In this document: piece by piece, positions 1-8,230 of the stretch
How the letters are laid out: every line of letters begins with the position of its first letter
Numbering within the stretch: position 1 is the first letter of the stretch
The notes under the pieces: generated by a model
What the model saw: the letters and a program-made list of their open reading frames with translations, nothing else
Told to the model about the DNA's origin: nothing
Database searches by the model: none
Translations under genes and position numbers: made by a program
Assembly: GCA_903904515.1 (NCBI GenBank)
Contig: CAIVCR010000104.1
Coordinates: forward strand, 1 to 41,806
Reading direction: 5' to 3'
DNA: 41,806 nt
From: an uncultured Bacteroidia bacterium
Lineage (GTDB): Bacteria > Bacteroidota > Bacteroidia > Bacteroidales > Prolixibacteraceae

Positions 1-783
1 GGTCTGATGGTTTTTGCTTTTATGGATCGGCATTCCACTTTCGCAAGTGCAACCGCCAAAGAAATGGGCTGAAACCATAACTGCGGGAACTGAAACTTTA
101 ATACGGTTATCAATTGCAGTGATTACGAAGGTTTGGGTTCCGCCTCCCGATTCGCCGGTAATTCCGATCCTCTCCGGATCAACGTCAGGGCGGGACAGGA
201 GGTAATCGAGCACCCGCTTGCTGTTCCAGGTCTGTAACAGCAGGGCGATTGGAATATCATGAGTAACCTGCTTCGAATCGGCATACCCAACCATATCATA
301 AACAAAAACAATCGCACCCATCCGGGCAAATGAAGCACACCTGGCCTGCACCTCGGCCATTAAACGTCTGTTTTTCCAGTGTCCGTGAGGATCAAGAATA
401 GCGGCATTTTTCTTTCCGGGATTCGATGGCCGGTAAATATTTCCCGTTACATAGAATCCCGGAAAACTTTCGAATGTCACATTTTCAACAATATATCCAT
501 CACCTTTAAAAGTATGGGTAATGATCAGGTTAAATTCGTTGCTAACCTTTGGCATCTGATTGAATTTCAACCCTTCCAAAATTCCGTTACGGATTACCGT
601 GGCCCTCTTTTCCCAGGATTCAAGATTATTCCACTCAGATGCAAATTGTTTCATCTTCAGATTTCCCTCATCTTCAGTCCAATACTTGTCCCGGCACAGA
701 TAATTATCCTGAGAAAATCCGTTTATAGTTATAACCAGGAACACAAAAAAGATCAGGTATTTCAAGGATTTAAAAATCTTCAT
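1..783 (-). CDS. Exported alpha/beta-hydrolase (acetyl-xylan-esterase/prolyl-oligopeptidase-like), 3' end cut by window edge
   Basis: The reading frame is open for 261 codons from ATG at 783 to the left edge of the window, so the C-terminus (with the expected Asp and His of the triad) lies outside. Residues 1-25 form a Sec signal peptide (MKIFKSLKYLIFFVFLVITI, then NGFSQ). The nucleophile elbow GESGGG is visible with Ser212, preceded by RPDVDPERIGITG, typical of dienelactone-hydrolase/acetyl-xylan-esterase-type enzymes; DPHGHW near residue 131 fits the oxyanion-hole strand. It probably removes ester groups from glycans in the periplasm, but the substrate is inference. An in-frame ATG two codons upstream (789) is an alternative start. 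The gene lies 77 nt downstream of one copy of the shared 63-bp promoter element, which links it to the GH92 genes. Confidence 0.8.
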   Translation of the reverse strand, partial: MKIFKSLKYLIFFVFLVITINGFSQDNYLCRDKYWTEDEGNLKMKQFASEWNNLESWEKRATVIRNGILEGLKFNQMPKVSNEFNLIITHTFKGDGYIVENVTFESFPGFYVTGNIYRPSNPGKKNAAILDPHGHWKNRRLMAEVQARCASFARMGAIVFVYDMVGYADSKQVTHDIPIALLLQTWNSKRVLDYLLSRPDVDPERIGITGESGGGTQTFVITAIDNRIKVSVPAVMVSAHFFGGCTCESGMPIHKSKNHQT

Positions 784-860
784 AATCATCGATTGTATTT
801 AGTTATCAAACAGTTTTTAACGAATTATTTGTCACCCAATTTGGACGGTCAGCGTTGAGC

Positions 861-923
861 TAAAAATATAATTGCCCAAAGCCAAAAACTTCAGCTATTT
901 TGGATAATGCACATTAAATATTA
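861..923 (-). promoter_or_regulatory. Shared 63-bp promoter/operator element, copy D (esterase)
   Basis: Read on the minus strand it has TAATATTTAATGTGC, then CCAAAATA at offset 21, GAAGT, TTTTTG, a 14-nt spacer and TATTTTTA. It aligns without gaps to four other copies in this window, at 11884-11946, 12266-12328, 20947-21009 and 32566-32628. The final box is 77 nt before the esterase ATG at 783. Conservation and position are seen directly; the role as an activator-dependent promoter is inferred. Confidence 0.75.
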
Positions 924-984
924 ACCTTCCGGATTTTCCGAAAATCGTTTACTTTTATCCCATAATTTTAAAGAGACTCCCACA

Positions 985-2649
985 ATGAAATTCATCCATT
1001 TAACAGCTCTGATTATTTTACTATTGGGCACTAACGCCCGAATATCTGCAAATGCAGAGGGTCTGCTATCAATTATTCCGGCACCAGCTTCGATCATACG
1101 GCAAACGGGAAACTTCACCTTCTCGGCCAAAACAAAAATCATTGTATCGCCACTGAACAGTGAAACAAAACTTTCAGCAGACCTGCTCGCACTTTTAGTT
1201 AAAAACCCGACAGGTCAAAATATTGCAGTTATTCAAGGAGAAAAACCAGGCAACGGAACTGTTTTTATGGTTCTGGATTCTTCAATAAAGAATGACGAAG
1301 GATACATTCTGTCTGTTAATGCTAAGGGGATAACCATCAAGGCAAAAACTGCAGTTGGACTGTTCTATGCAATTCAAACAATCCGTCAACTGCTCCCGGT
1401 TGAGATTGAAAAATCTACTGTTATAAAAGGTATCCAACTTTCTGTTCCGGCATGCGAAATAGCTGACGAACCCCGGTTTGCGTACCGCGGGATGCATCTC
1501 GATGTTGGGCGGCATTTGTTCCCCGTCGCCAGCATAAAACAGTATATTGATATGCTCGCACTTCATAAGATGAACACTTTTCACTGGCATCTTACTGAAG
1601 ATCAGGGATGGAGAATCGAAATAAAGAAATACCCCAAACTGACCCAAATTGGCGCTTACCGCAAGGAGACCGTTGCCGGGGCACAGAAAAAAACAAATAA
1701 TACCTTCGACGGAAAACCTTACGGTGGCTTTTACACGCAGGCCGAGGTGCGCGAGATCGTAGCGTATGCCGGCTCCAAATTTATTACCGTCCTTCCCGAG
1801 ATTGAGATGCCGGGACATGCCATTGCTGCACTCACCTCTTATCCGGAGTTATCATGTACCGGAGGCCCTTTCGAAGTCCGGAAATTGTGGGGAGTTGATG
1901 AGGATGTTTTTTGCGCTGGAAACGAAGAGGTATTTACCTTTCTGCAGGATGTTCTGACTGAAGTAATGGATCTGTTTCCCTCAAAATATATCCACATTGG
2001 TGGCGATGAGTGTCCGAAAAAACGGTGGGAAAAGTGCCCTAAATGCCAGAAAAGAATTAAAGACGAAGGGCTGAAAAACGAATTGGAGCTTCAAAGCTAC
2101 TTCATCCGCCGGATTGAGAAATTTGTAAGTTCAAAAGGGCGAAATATTATCGGATGGGATGAGATCCTCGAAGGAGGACTGGCACCCGGAGCCACTGTGA
2201 TGTCGTGGCGTGGTGAAGCGGGTGGCATCGAGGCGGCGAAATCGGGTCACAACGTAATTATGACTCCTGGAAAATATACCTATTTCTGCTATTACCAGAG
2301 TGAAAATCATGACGGACAACCTCTTGCACTCGGCGGATATGTTCCGCTTGAACTTGTTTACGGGTATAATCCAACACCTAAGGAACTTACTGCAGAAGAG
2401 CAAAAACACATTCTTGGCCTTCAGGGGTGTCTGTGGACCGAGCAAATTCAGACCCCCGAGATACTCGAATTTATGGCATACCCGCGTACCTTTGCAATTG
2501 CGGAGACCGGCTGGACTCCGGATAGTCAGAAAAACTTTGAAAATTTCGTTTCCCGGCTGAAGGTCCTGACCAAAAGATATGATGCCATTGGTATAAATTA
2601 TTTCAAAGGGGAATACCGGGATACCAAGGCACAAAAAGAGAAAAAATGA
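985..2649 (+). CDS. GH20 beta-N-acetylhexosaminidase
   Basis: A 554-residue exported enzyme that removes terminal beta-linked N-acetylglucosamine or N-acetylgalactosamine from glycans. A signal peptide covers about residues 1-24. A GH20b-type N-terminal domain (about 30-160) precedes the (beta/alpha)8 barrel beginning at RFAYRGMHLDVGRHLFP. The barrel carries HWHLTEDQGWRIE and the catalytic pair in HIGGDECPK: Asp341, which orients the acetamido group, and Glu342, the general acid. WDEILEGG and GCLWTE are further family motifs. Length is normal for a single-domain GH20. It is divergent from the esterase and followed after 86 nt by a T9SS-sorted protein. It lacks the 63-bp element on its own strand, so it may be regulated differently from the GH92 genes. 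Confidence 0.95.
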   Translation: MKFIHLTALIILLLGTNARISANAEGLLSIIPAPASIIRQTGNFTFSAKTKIIVSPLNSETKLSADLLALLVKNPTGQNIAVIQGEKPGNGTVFMVLDSSIKNDEGYILSVNAKGITIKAKTAVGLFYAIQTIRQLLPVEIEKSTVIKGIQLSVPACEIADEPRFAYRGMHLDVGRHLFPVASIKQYIDMLALHKMNTFHWHLTEDQGWRIEIKKYPKLTQIGAYRKETVAGAQKKTNNTFDGKPYGGFYTQAEVREIVAYAGSKFITVLPEIEMPGHAIAALTSYPELSCTGGPFEVRKLWGVDEDVFCAGNEEVFTFLQDVLTEVMDLFPSKYIHIGGDECPKKRWEKCPKCQKRIKDEGLKNELELQSYFIRRIEKFVSSKGRNIIGWDEILEGGLAPGATVMSWRGEAGGIEAAKSGHNVIMTPGKYTYFCYYQSENHDGQPLALGGYVPLELVYGYNPTPKELTAEEQKHILGLQGCLWTEQIQTPEILEFMAYPRTFAIAETGWTPDSQKNFENFVSRLKVLTKRYDAIGINYFKGEYRDTKAQKEKK

Positions 2650-2735
2650 GTGCATAAAAAATGAAAAAAATTCATTATATTTAAGTTTTAAAGGTGGAAT
2701 TTAGATTGAGATATAGCTATCTAACTTTTAATACG

Positions 2736-3806
2736 ATGAAAACCTTAGCAATAACTTCTTTTTTACTCCTATTTTCAATCGGATTATCTGCGCAAACCGC
2801 TTTAACATTTGCGAATAATGCCCTTCGTATTGGCGATTCTTATTTTTTCCAGGAGATTCAGTTCCCTGATCCGGGAAGTTCAGGGCCCAATCAGGTTTGG
2901 GACTTCTCAAAGATTCAGTTCACAGGAAAAAATCCTGTGGGCGCCCTTCAGGCTCCTGTTGTTAGCCCATTGATTGGTATCGGAGAATCAAATATGTCGC
3001 TCAATGAAAACGGGTACGATTATTTTCTGAACTCCTCGGAGAGTGATTTAAAAGAGTTGGGATACGTGAACAATGAGCTTAAACTTACGCTCAAATATTC
3101 CGATCCGGTAGTTAAAATGAAATATCCGTTTTCTTATGGTGGGCAATTTACCGACCATTTTATTGGAGTTGCCCTCTATAATGAAACAAGCACGATTGAC
3201 TTCTTCGGAGATCACACCGTTTCAGCAGATGCTTACGGCACACTTATTCTGCCCGACCGGATAATCGAAAACGCATTGCGCGTTAAATCTGTAAAAACAG
3301 GATTGCAAATCAATATGTGCGGAACAACGGATGTAAACATAGTCAAATACAGTTGGTATTCTGCAAATTACAGATATCCACTTTTGAGTCTGTCCATTGT
3401 TGAAAACCGTCCGAGCGTTGGTGCAATTCAGCTGATAAAGACAGCTTTTACAAATACTCAGCAACCCATCAAAAGCAGTTCCATCCCGGGTGCAACTATT
3501 GCCTCAGCATTGCAGGATCCGACTAAAGTTACGTCAAAACCAGAAGTTTCAGTCACAATCTATCCAAATCCTTTTAGCGATAATCTAACCTACAGTTATT
3601 TTCTCAGCGAACCGTTGAATGTTTCCATTGAGCTGTACAATATATCGGGTAAAAATATCGGGTGGCTTATTAATAATCAGACTCAATCTTTGGGACAGCA
3701 AACAGGAGAGTTAATTTCATCAAGGTACAACCTTGTATCCGGAGTCTATTTCCTCCGTTTTTCATTTGACAAACAAATTGTCATCACTAAAATAGTCAAA
3801 AACTAG
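2736..3806 (+). CDS. T9SS type A sorting-domain protein of unknown function
   Basis: A 356-residue protein. The ATG at 2736 is chosen because it opens directly into a signal peptide (MKTLAITSFLLLFSIGLSAQ); an upstream in-frame start at 2694 would add 14 non-signal residues. The C-terminal ~80 residues match the type IX secretion sorting domain: VTIYPNPFSDNLTYSYFL, then NVSIELYNISGKN and the end SGVYFLRFSFDKQIVITKIVKN. The protein is therefore probably exported across the outer membrane and anchored or released by the T9SS. The central 250 residues contain no domain I recognise. It follows GH20 on the same strand and could be cotranscribed with it. Confidence 0.85.
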   Translation: MKTLAITSFLLLFSIGLSAQTALTFANNALRIGDSYFFQEIQFPDPGSSGPNQVWDFSKIQFTGKNPVGALQAPVVSPLIGIGESNMSLNENGYDYFLNSSESDLKELGYVNNELKLTLKYSDPVVKMKYPFSYGGQFTDHFIGVALYNETSTIDFFGDHTVSADAYGTLILPDRIIENALRVKSVKTGLQINMCGTTDVNIVKYSWYSANYRYPLLSLSIVENRPSVGAIQLIKTAFTNTQQPIKSSSIPGATIASALQDPTKVTSKPEVSVTIYPNPFSDNLTYSYFLSEPLNVSIELYNISGKNIGWLINNQTQSLGQQTGELISSRYNLVSGVYFLRFSFDKQIVITKIVKN

Positions 3807-4095
3807 AACTAACAGGGTAAACTTAGGATTAACTAAAAGATAATCTCTCAAAAAAGTTATTCCTTAAATCTTTTCCGCCTTTATATCATTTAATCAAGGG
3901 AATTGGATGCCTTTCGTGTTATTGACTAATCCTGAATCCGTTACTTTCAAAGATTGATGCATTTAAGATTTCAGACCCCTGGAACTGTCGTCAACCATTG
4001 TACCATTCTTTCTGAAAAAGAACGTTGATTAACAAATTAATAAATTTGTCAATTGGCTTCAGCTGCCATCATCTTTCCTTTTTCAGATCGCCAAT

Positions 4096-4209
4096 TATGT
4101 AACTATTTCCGGTTTTTCCCAAAATCGTTACAAACTAATGACCTCACATCTCCCGGTAACGACTTATTTTATCTTTTTTTGCAACCGGAAAAAAATAAAT
4201 AGTTACATA
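4096..4209. repeat. 114-bp nested inverted repeat
   Basis: The outer arms are perfect over 13 nt: TATGTAACTATTT at 4096-4108 and its complement AAATAGTTACATA at 4197-4209. Inside are two further complementary pairs in the right order: CCGGTT (4109-4114) with AACCGG (4183-4188), and TCGTTAC (4125-4131) with GTAACGA (4156-4162). The arrangement resembles a decayed miniature inverted-repeat element or a structured 3' region; no coding content was seen. Confidence 0.5.
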
Positions 4210-4240
4210 CCTATTAAGACTAAGATTCAGTTTTGGAATA

Positions 4241-4273
4241 TCCCACGTTCCTGTTAACCAGACAGGCGTGGGA
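4241..4273. terminator. Hairpin downstream of the 4292 stop, possible bidirectional terminator
   Basis: TCCCACG..CCTGT (4241-4254) pairs with ACAGG.CGTGGGA (4262-4273), giving a 12-bp interrupted stem 19 nt beyond the stop of the minus-strand glycosidase-like gene. There is no strong U-run after it, so intrinsic termination is only a suggestion. Confidence 0.35.
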
Positions 4274-4291
4274 CTATTCTGGCTATAACGG

Positions 4292-6232
4292 TTAAAAAGA
4301 ACCCTTTAATCGAAGTTTGGCAGAGTCAGGATCAAGATATAGGTATCCATCGCGGTAAGAGATCCCAAGTTCCTTATTCATTCGTACCTCTACAGGGTCT
4401 GGAACTCCCTGATTCAGACGTTTCCGAACCTCTCTTCTTAACCACCAATAACCAGAATTCCACGAATAGAGGTGATGCCCATGAGGCTTCCCGGTGACAG
4501 TACTGATTGATTCATGAAATGCGGGCATAAAGGCAAGCTCCTTTTCCATGCGCCAGACCAGTTGATCGTCGACCCATTTGGGATCCATGCCATGAATTAA
4601 ACCATCAAGATAATTAGCTCCATCGTTTAAAAACCAGGAGCCGCCATTGGTATAAACACCACTATGGCCGTCCAGCAAATCGCCGTTTGCCTTTGAGATC
4701 ACCCGCATTCCAAAAGGTGATTGAATGCGCATCGTGGTTTCAAGGTGCTTTTTGACCATTTCGTCTGTCAGTAACTTCCTGCCAAAAACCACATAAGTCA
4801 GAACCTCACCATACAACCCATCCTGGCCGATATTCTCCTGCTGTTTCAGACTTGTTGCCATGTAACCGCCAGTCTCATTAAAGATCCGGCGGTAACCCTT
4901 AATAGCCTTGTCAATCTCTGCGTCAGTAACGGGAAACCCAAGTTCCTTTGCGGCCATCAGTGCTCCGCAATGAAACCCCTGATCCGACGATGGGGCGTCA
5001 TCATCTTCGTAATTAAGCTGATCGTGATAGGTCCTGAAGCATTTTAATTCCGGTTTTAACCGGGGTGGTAAATACAATCCCTCCTTTTCGTGTTCACGGA
5101 TAAAGCGGTAAGCGCGGCCCACCGTCCGCATGTCGGGGGTTCCTCCTGCACGTTTGACCAATAATGACCAGATCAGGTAATACTGCGAATTATCTTCATA
5201 ATCAAGCCGTTCAAAGAAAATAGCGTTGTTTGCCTCCCTGTCATACTGTACATCATCGAGACCACGGCTCATATAAAAGCCATCAGAGACCCATTGTTTC
5301 CAGCCATAGCCAACCCCGGAAATGAAAATATAATCGCTCTCCGGCCTCAACAGATTACGCCTCAATAAAAGATATGAGGTGTTTCTGAGGATCGCTTCAA
5401 CACCTGAATGATTGAAATTTTTGGCATTGGCCAGCGCCAGATGGGTAGCCAGCTGAATATCGTAAAGAGACTTAACCTGTGATGAAAATATCCAGGTGGT
5501 CCAGGTCTGGCTCTCACCCTTTTCAATATGTTGCCAGCCGTCAAAAGTGCACCGATAAACAGACGTTGCATCTGTATTATAAGGGAAAAGAATCGTCCGC
5601 TTCGGGGAGCCATCACCGTTGGAGATGGAGAGCTGGCTATTTTCCTTATCAAAATTCATAAAACTCCGGTTTTCCCACTTTCCGGGTGTATCGCCAATTA
5701 TTCCATAGAGTTGGTTCTCAATTCTGAATCCCATAAACGGAAAGGTCTGTCCGGCAGCCCCATTCCCAAATTCAGGACCGGAACACCCCGGTGTATATTT
5801 TGCTGATAATTTCTCTTCTCCCAGAAAGGAGTAAAAACTTCCGCCAGAGGGGACTTTCCAACCAAAATCGAGAAAATAGCGTTGGTCCGACTCCGCTTTT
5901 ACTGTTACAGTTCGTTCAAGTAAGCCAGGGGTAACTTCCCGGTAGGATTCTGAGAATTCCAGCCCCTTTGATTTTCCGCCAGTCAGGCTTAACATCCCAT
6001 TGGATCCTTTGCTCTGAAACGTAAATTTCACATTCGTCAAACCTTCAGGTTGCATGACAGGCAAGCTTCCATTCTGACTCATCGGTGAAAAAACGATTCT
6101 CCCTTCATCCTCAATCCGGACAGTTAAGCCATTTGAAAAAGAGCGAACGACCGGATGAATTTCAGCTTTTGCAAAATCTATTGCGGTAAGGGTAAGAATG
6201 CAAAACAGTAGCTTATTAAAATACAATTTCAA
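4292..6232 (-). CDS. Putative exported six-hairpin-type glycosidase, unassigned family
   Basis: About 646 residues. The frame can be extended to a TTG at 6289, but that would overlap the toxin remnant and put ~20 hydrophilic residues before the signal peptide. The TTG at 6232 opens straight into a signal peptide (KLYFNKLLFCILTLTAIDFAKA). No ATG is available, so the start is uncertain. The N-terminal ~270 residues look like a beta-rich domain; the C-terminal ~370 are helical with aromatic/acidic motifs (DGFYMSRGLDD, YEDDDAPSSDQGFHCG, DGHSGVYTNGGSWFLNDG, YSWNSGYWWLRREV). These resemble (alpha/alpha)6-barrel glycosidases such as GH78/GH94/GH63-like folds. I cannot assign a family. Acidic candidates lie in YEDDD and LNDG. 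Its neighbours suggest glycan breakdown. Confidence 0.7.
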   Translation of the reverse strand: MKLYFNKLLFCILTLTAIDFAKAEIHPVVRSFSNGLTVRIEDEGRIVFSPMSQNGSLPVMQPEGLTNVKFTFQSKGSNGMLSLTGGKSKGLEFSESYREVTPGLLERTVTVKAESDQRYFLDFGWKVPSGGSFYSFLGEEKLSAKYTPGCSGPEFGNGAAGQTFPFMGFRIENQLYGIIGDTPGKWENRSFMNFDKENSQLSISNGDGSPKRTILFPYNTDATSVYRCTFDGWQHIEKGESQTWTTWIFSSQVKSLYDIQLATHLALANAKNFNHSGVEAILRNTSYLLLRRNLLRPESDYIFISGVGYGWKQWVSDGFYMSRGLDDVQYDREANNAIFFERLDYEDNSQYYLIWSLLVKRAGGTPDMRTVGRAYRFIREHEKEGLYLPPRLKPELKCFRTYHDQLNYEDDDAPSSDQGFHCGALMAAKELGFPVTDAEIDKAIKGYRRIFNETGGYMATSLKQQENIGQDGLYGEVLTYVVFGRKLLTDEMVKKHLETTMRIQSPFGMRVISKANGDLLDGHSGVYTNGGSWFLNDGANYLDGLIHGMDPKWVDDQLVWRMEKELAFMPAFHESISTVTGKPHGHHLYSWNSGYWWLRREVRKRLNQGVPDPVEVRMNKELGISYRDGYLYLDPDSAKLRLKGSF

Positions 6233-6278
6233 TTGTACAATTAATTTATAGTGTATATAATGAAATCTTTGTTGCTGA

Positions 6279-6551
6279 TTATCCCTCAATATTCAGTTTA
6301 TCAGGATCTTGTTTACTATCCCATACTTTTAACACCAGAATCTTATCTTCGAGTATCTCATAAAACAAAATATAGTCACTGACAATTAGCCCTTTGATTC
6401 GGTTAAGTTTTGTATTGATACCAATCTCTGGAATTTGTGCAATAATATTTAGTTCGGACTTAAATTTTCGATACAGTTTCTGAGAATATTGTCCACTTTT
6501 ATTTCTCAGAGTATAAAAATCAAGAATTTCCCGTAATTGGATTTCAGCATT
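6279..6551 (-). pseudogene. RelE/ParE-type toxin remnant lacking its start and first residues
   Basis: The frame immediately after the antitoxin stop (6552-6554) reads NAEIQLREILDFYTLRN and ends IEGSTOP at 6279-6281. It contains typical ParE features: AEIQLREILDFY, IPEIGINTKLNRIKGLIVSDYILFYEI and ILVLKVWDSKQDP. Known ParE proteins start about 10 residues earlier with an M...I.WSP.A strand; here the antitoxin stop codon is in the same frame and directly precedes the homology, with no in-frame ATG, GTG or TTG between. The only nearby ATG is in another frame and ends after 14 codons. I conclude that the 5' end was lost and the toxin is probably not made. Non-canonical initiation or stop-codon readthrough cannot be excluded. 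Confidence 0.65.
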
Positions 6552-6788
6552 TTACTTCCCGTTTAACCATGACTTTACCTTTTTATCCATATCTGATTGC
6601 GAAATAAAGTCACCTTTTTTCCCCTCTTGGCTAGCTTCTAAAAGTTCAGATTCCTGATCTAAAGACAATTCAATAACATTCTCTCTTTTTTTATAATCAA
6701 GTATTGTCTTTATGGCATTTAGAAAATCAGCATCTTCGATTACTGAGATCCTCATAATTAGCTCATGTTTTAAATCAACTGTATTCAT
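6552..6788 (-). CDS. Antitoxin-like protein of a ParE-type module
   Basis: A 78-residue acidic protein with ATG at 6788. The first ~35 residues form an amphipathic helical region (LKHELIMRISVIEDADFLNAIKTILDYKK); the second half (IELSLDQESELLEASQEGKKGDFISQSDMDKKVKSWLNGK) matches the layout common in Bacteroidota antitoxins encoded just before RelE/ParE toxins. The protein at 15378-15626 has the same plan (DLKxxL, I.L..q...l..A..E...G), so the two are probably paralogous. The toxin partner behind it appears broken, leaving an orphan antitoxin. Confidence 0.7.
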   Translation of the reverse strand: MNTVDLKHELIMRISVIEDADFLNAIKTILDYKKRENVIELSLDQESELLEASQEGKKGDFISQSDMDKKVKSWLNGK

Positions 6789-6984
6789 CTATTTTTCTTT
6801 TTATAGATTGGTTGAAAACTTTAAATCTATGCGAATTTAATCTGATAATACAATATTAGGTTTCAAAAAAGGAAAAATTATTTTCTCTAACTTAAATAAT
6901 TCTGATTAAACTAGTTCATTTAATATTAAACCTATGTTCAACGGTATATATCGTATTTGCTGAGTTTAAAAATTTTAATGAAAC

Positions 6985-8211
6985 CTATTTTTTCGGTTGC
7001 CAATGGGCCCACATTGCTGCATGACCAAATTTCAGTTTCGTAATCTGATTTTCGGAGTAATCTGATAATCGCATCGCAAATAATTGTCTTATGCCATCCC
7101 TTTTAGAGCCGTATAGCAGCCATTCCCCATCGGGTGAAGGCTCGGGATGATAATGCAACGTTCCGTGCTTTGATTTTGTGAGTTGTTTTGGCTCCCCATC
7201 CAATCCGGTCTGAAATAATTCAACCGTATCTCCAACGAGGGCCGTGTAAAAAACAGATTTACCATCAGCCGACCAAACAGGAATATCACTACTCCCCTCA
7301 TGAAAATCATACACATCCAGAAATTCGATGGAACCTTTATAACCGCCTCTATCGACAAGTTTTTTCAATCCTGTTCCGTCTGACTTCACAACATATGGAT
7401 TGCAATTTGTATTCCGTTCACCGCTTACCAATAACAACCACGCGCCGTCAGGAGACCATTGCGGACCAAAGTTAAAGTGGTTTCCTGTAGCAATACAGCG
7501 GGGATCTGAGCCATCAGCATTGGCAATATAAACCTGGTAGTCTTTGTGATAAGCAATCCGCTTACCATCCTTCGAAGCATTGAATCCATAGGTGAAATCA
7601 TTCGAACCTTTGGTCAGGTCAATTTTGTTCCTTCCATCGACATCCATTTTAAAGGGGTGTGAAACTCCATCGATCAGAGCGGTGAAACCAAGTTTTGATG
7701 AATCATTCGGCCAGAAAAACAGACCGCTGTTATAGCAGCTAATCCGCTCAACAGATGTAACATTTGTTACACTTCCGCTTGAAATATCGAGGAGACAATT
7801 ATCGTATTTGACCTGCCCCTCAATGTTCCGGAACTGTTTGTGTGCCTCTTCCCATTTTGCATTTTCACTGCTCTTCCAACCTCTGCCAATGATCGCAGTT
7901 TTACCGTCCGGAGACCATCCGGCAAACTGGGTCATCGTATCGGAGCCCTGTAGGAGCAATTCATCAAGAACCTTTCTATCCGAACCATCCGGTTTTACAA
8001 CAATAGCTCGCATGGTACCAACATTTGCCTGACGCCCTCCCGGGAGATTTGTGCATAATTCGGTGTAACCTATCAGACGGTCGGTAAGGGTCATTTCCGA
8101 AAGGGGAGGCTGACCAAATGCGATGAACACACAAAGCATAACAGCAGAGCCAAATGAGAAGGCTTTTCGGATTACCTGTACGTCGTAATTTTCTTTACGT
8201 CCTCTTTTCAT
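6985..8211 (-). CDS. TolB-like WD40/PD40 beta-propeller protein
   Basis: A 408-residue protein from ATG at 8211; the longer frame to 8283 would overlap the fucosidase by 53 nt, whereas this start leaves 19 nt. A signal-peptide-like hydrophobic stretch (AFSFGSAVMLCVFIAFG) lies at residues 16-32. The body is a series of PD40/TolB blades marked by WSPDGKTAIIGRG, ASKDGKRIAYHK, WSPDGAWLLLVSG, WSADGKSVFYTA and PSPDGEWLLYGSKRDG. Propellers of this type bind ligands or partner proteins, and some relatives act as lyases, but no catalytic residues can be assigned here. It is the third gene of the apparent GDPD fusion, fucosidase, propeller operon. Confidence 0.8.
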   Translation of the reverse strand: MKRGRKENYDVQVIRKAFSFGSAVMLCVFIAFGQPPLSEMTLTDRLIGYTELCTNLPGGRQANVGTMRAIVVKPDGSDRKVLDELLLQGSDTMTQFAGWSPDGKTAIIGRGWKSSENAKWEEAHKQFRNIEGQVKYDNCLLDISSGSVTNVTSVERISCYNSGLFFWPNDSSKLGFTALIDGVSHPFKMDVDGRNKIDLTKGSNDFTYGFNASKDGKRIAYHKDYQVYIANADGSDPRCIATGNHFNFGPQWSPDGAWLLLVSGERNTNCNPYVVKSDGTGLKKLVDRGGYKGSIEFLDVYDFHEGSSDIPVWSADGKSVFYTALVGDTVELFQTGLDGEPKQLTKSKHGTLHYHPEPSPDGEWLLYGSKRDGIRQLFAMRLSDYSENQITKLKFGHAAMWAHWQPKK

Positions 8212-8230
8212 TTCCTGAACATCTTTCAAA

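Larger units (their letters stand above)
3807..4291. other. Gene-free convergent intergenic region
   Basis: About 485 nt between two convergent genes. No credible ORF was seen on either strand. It holds an imperfect nested inverted repeat (4096-4209) and a GC-richer hairpin close to the stop of the minus-strand gene (4241-4273), both listed separately. The rest is unremarkable AT-rich sequence. Confidence 0.7.

Noticed and set aside
379..858. Plus-strand ORF of 159 residues at the left end
   Set aside because: It is antisense to the esterase, whose frame has a signal peptide and a nucleophile elbow; the plus-strand translation has no recognisable features.
6851..6857. CAATATT-type match in the gap before the first antitoxin as another regulon site
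   Set aside because: No second half-site, TTG or TATTTTT box at the required spacing.
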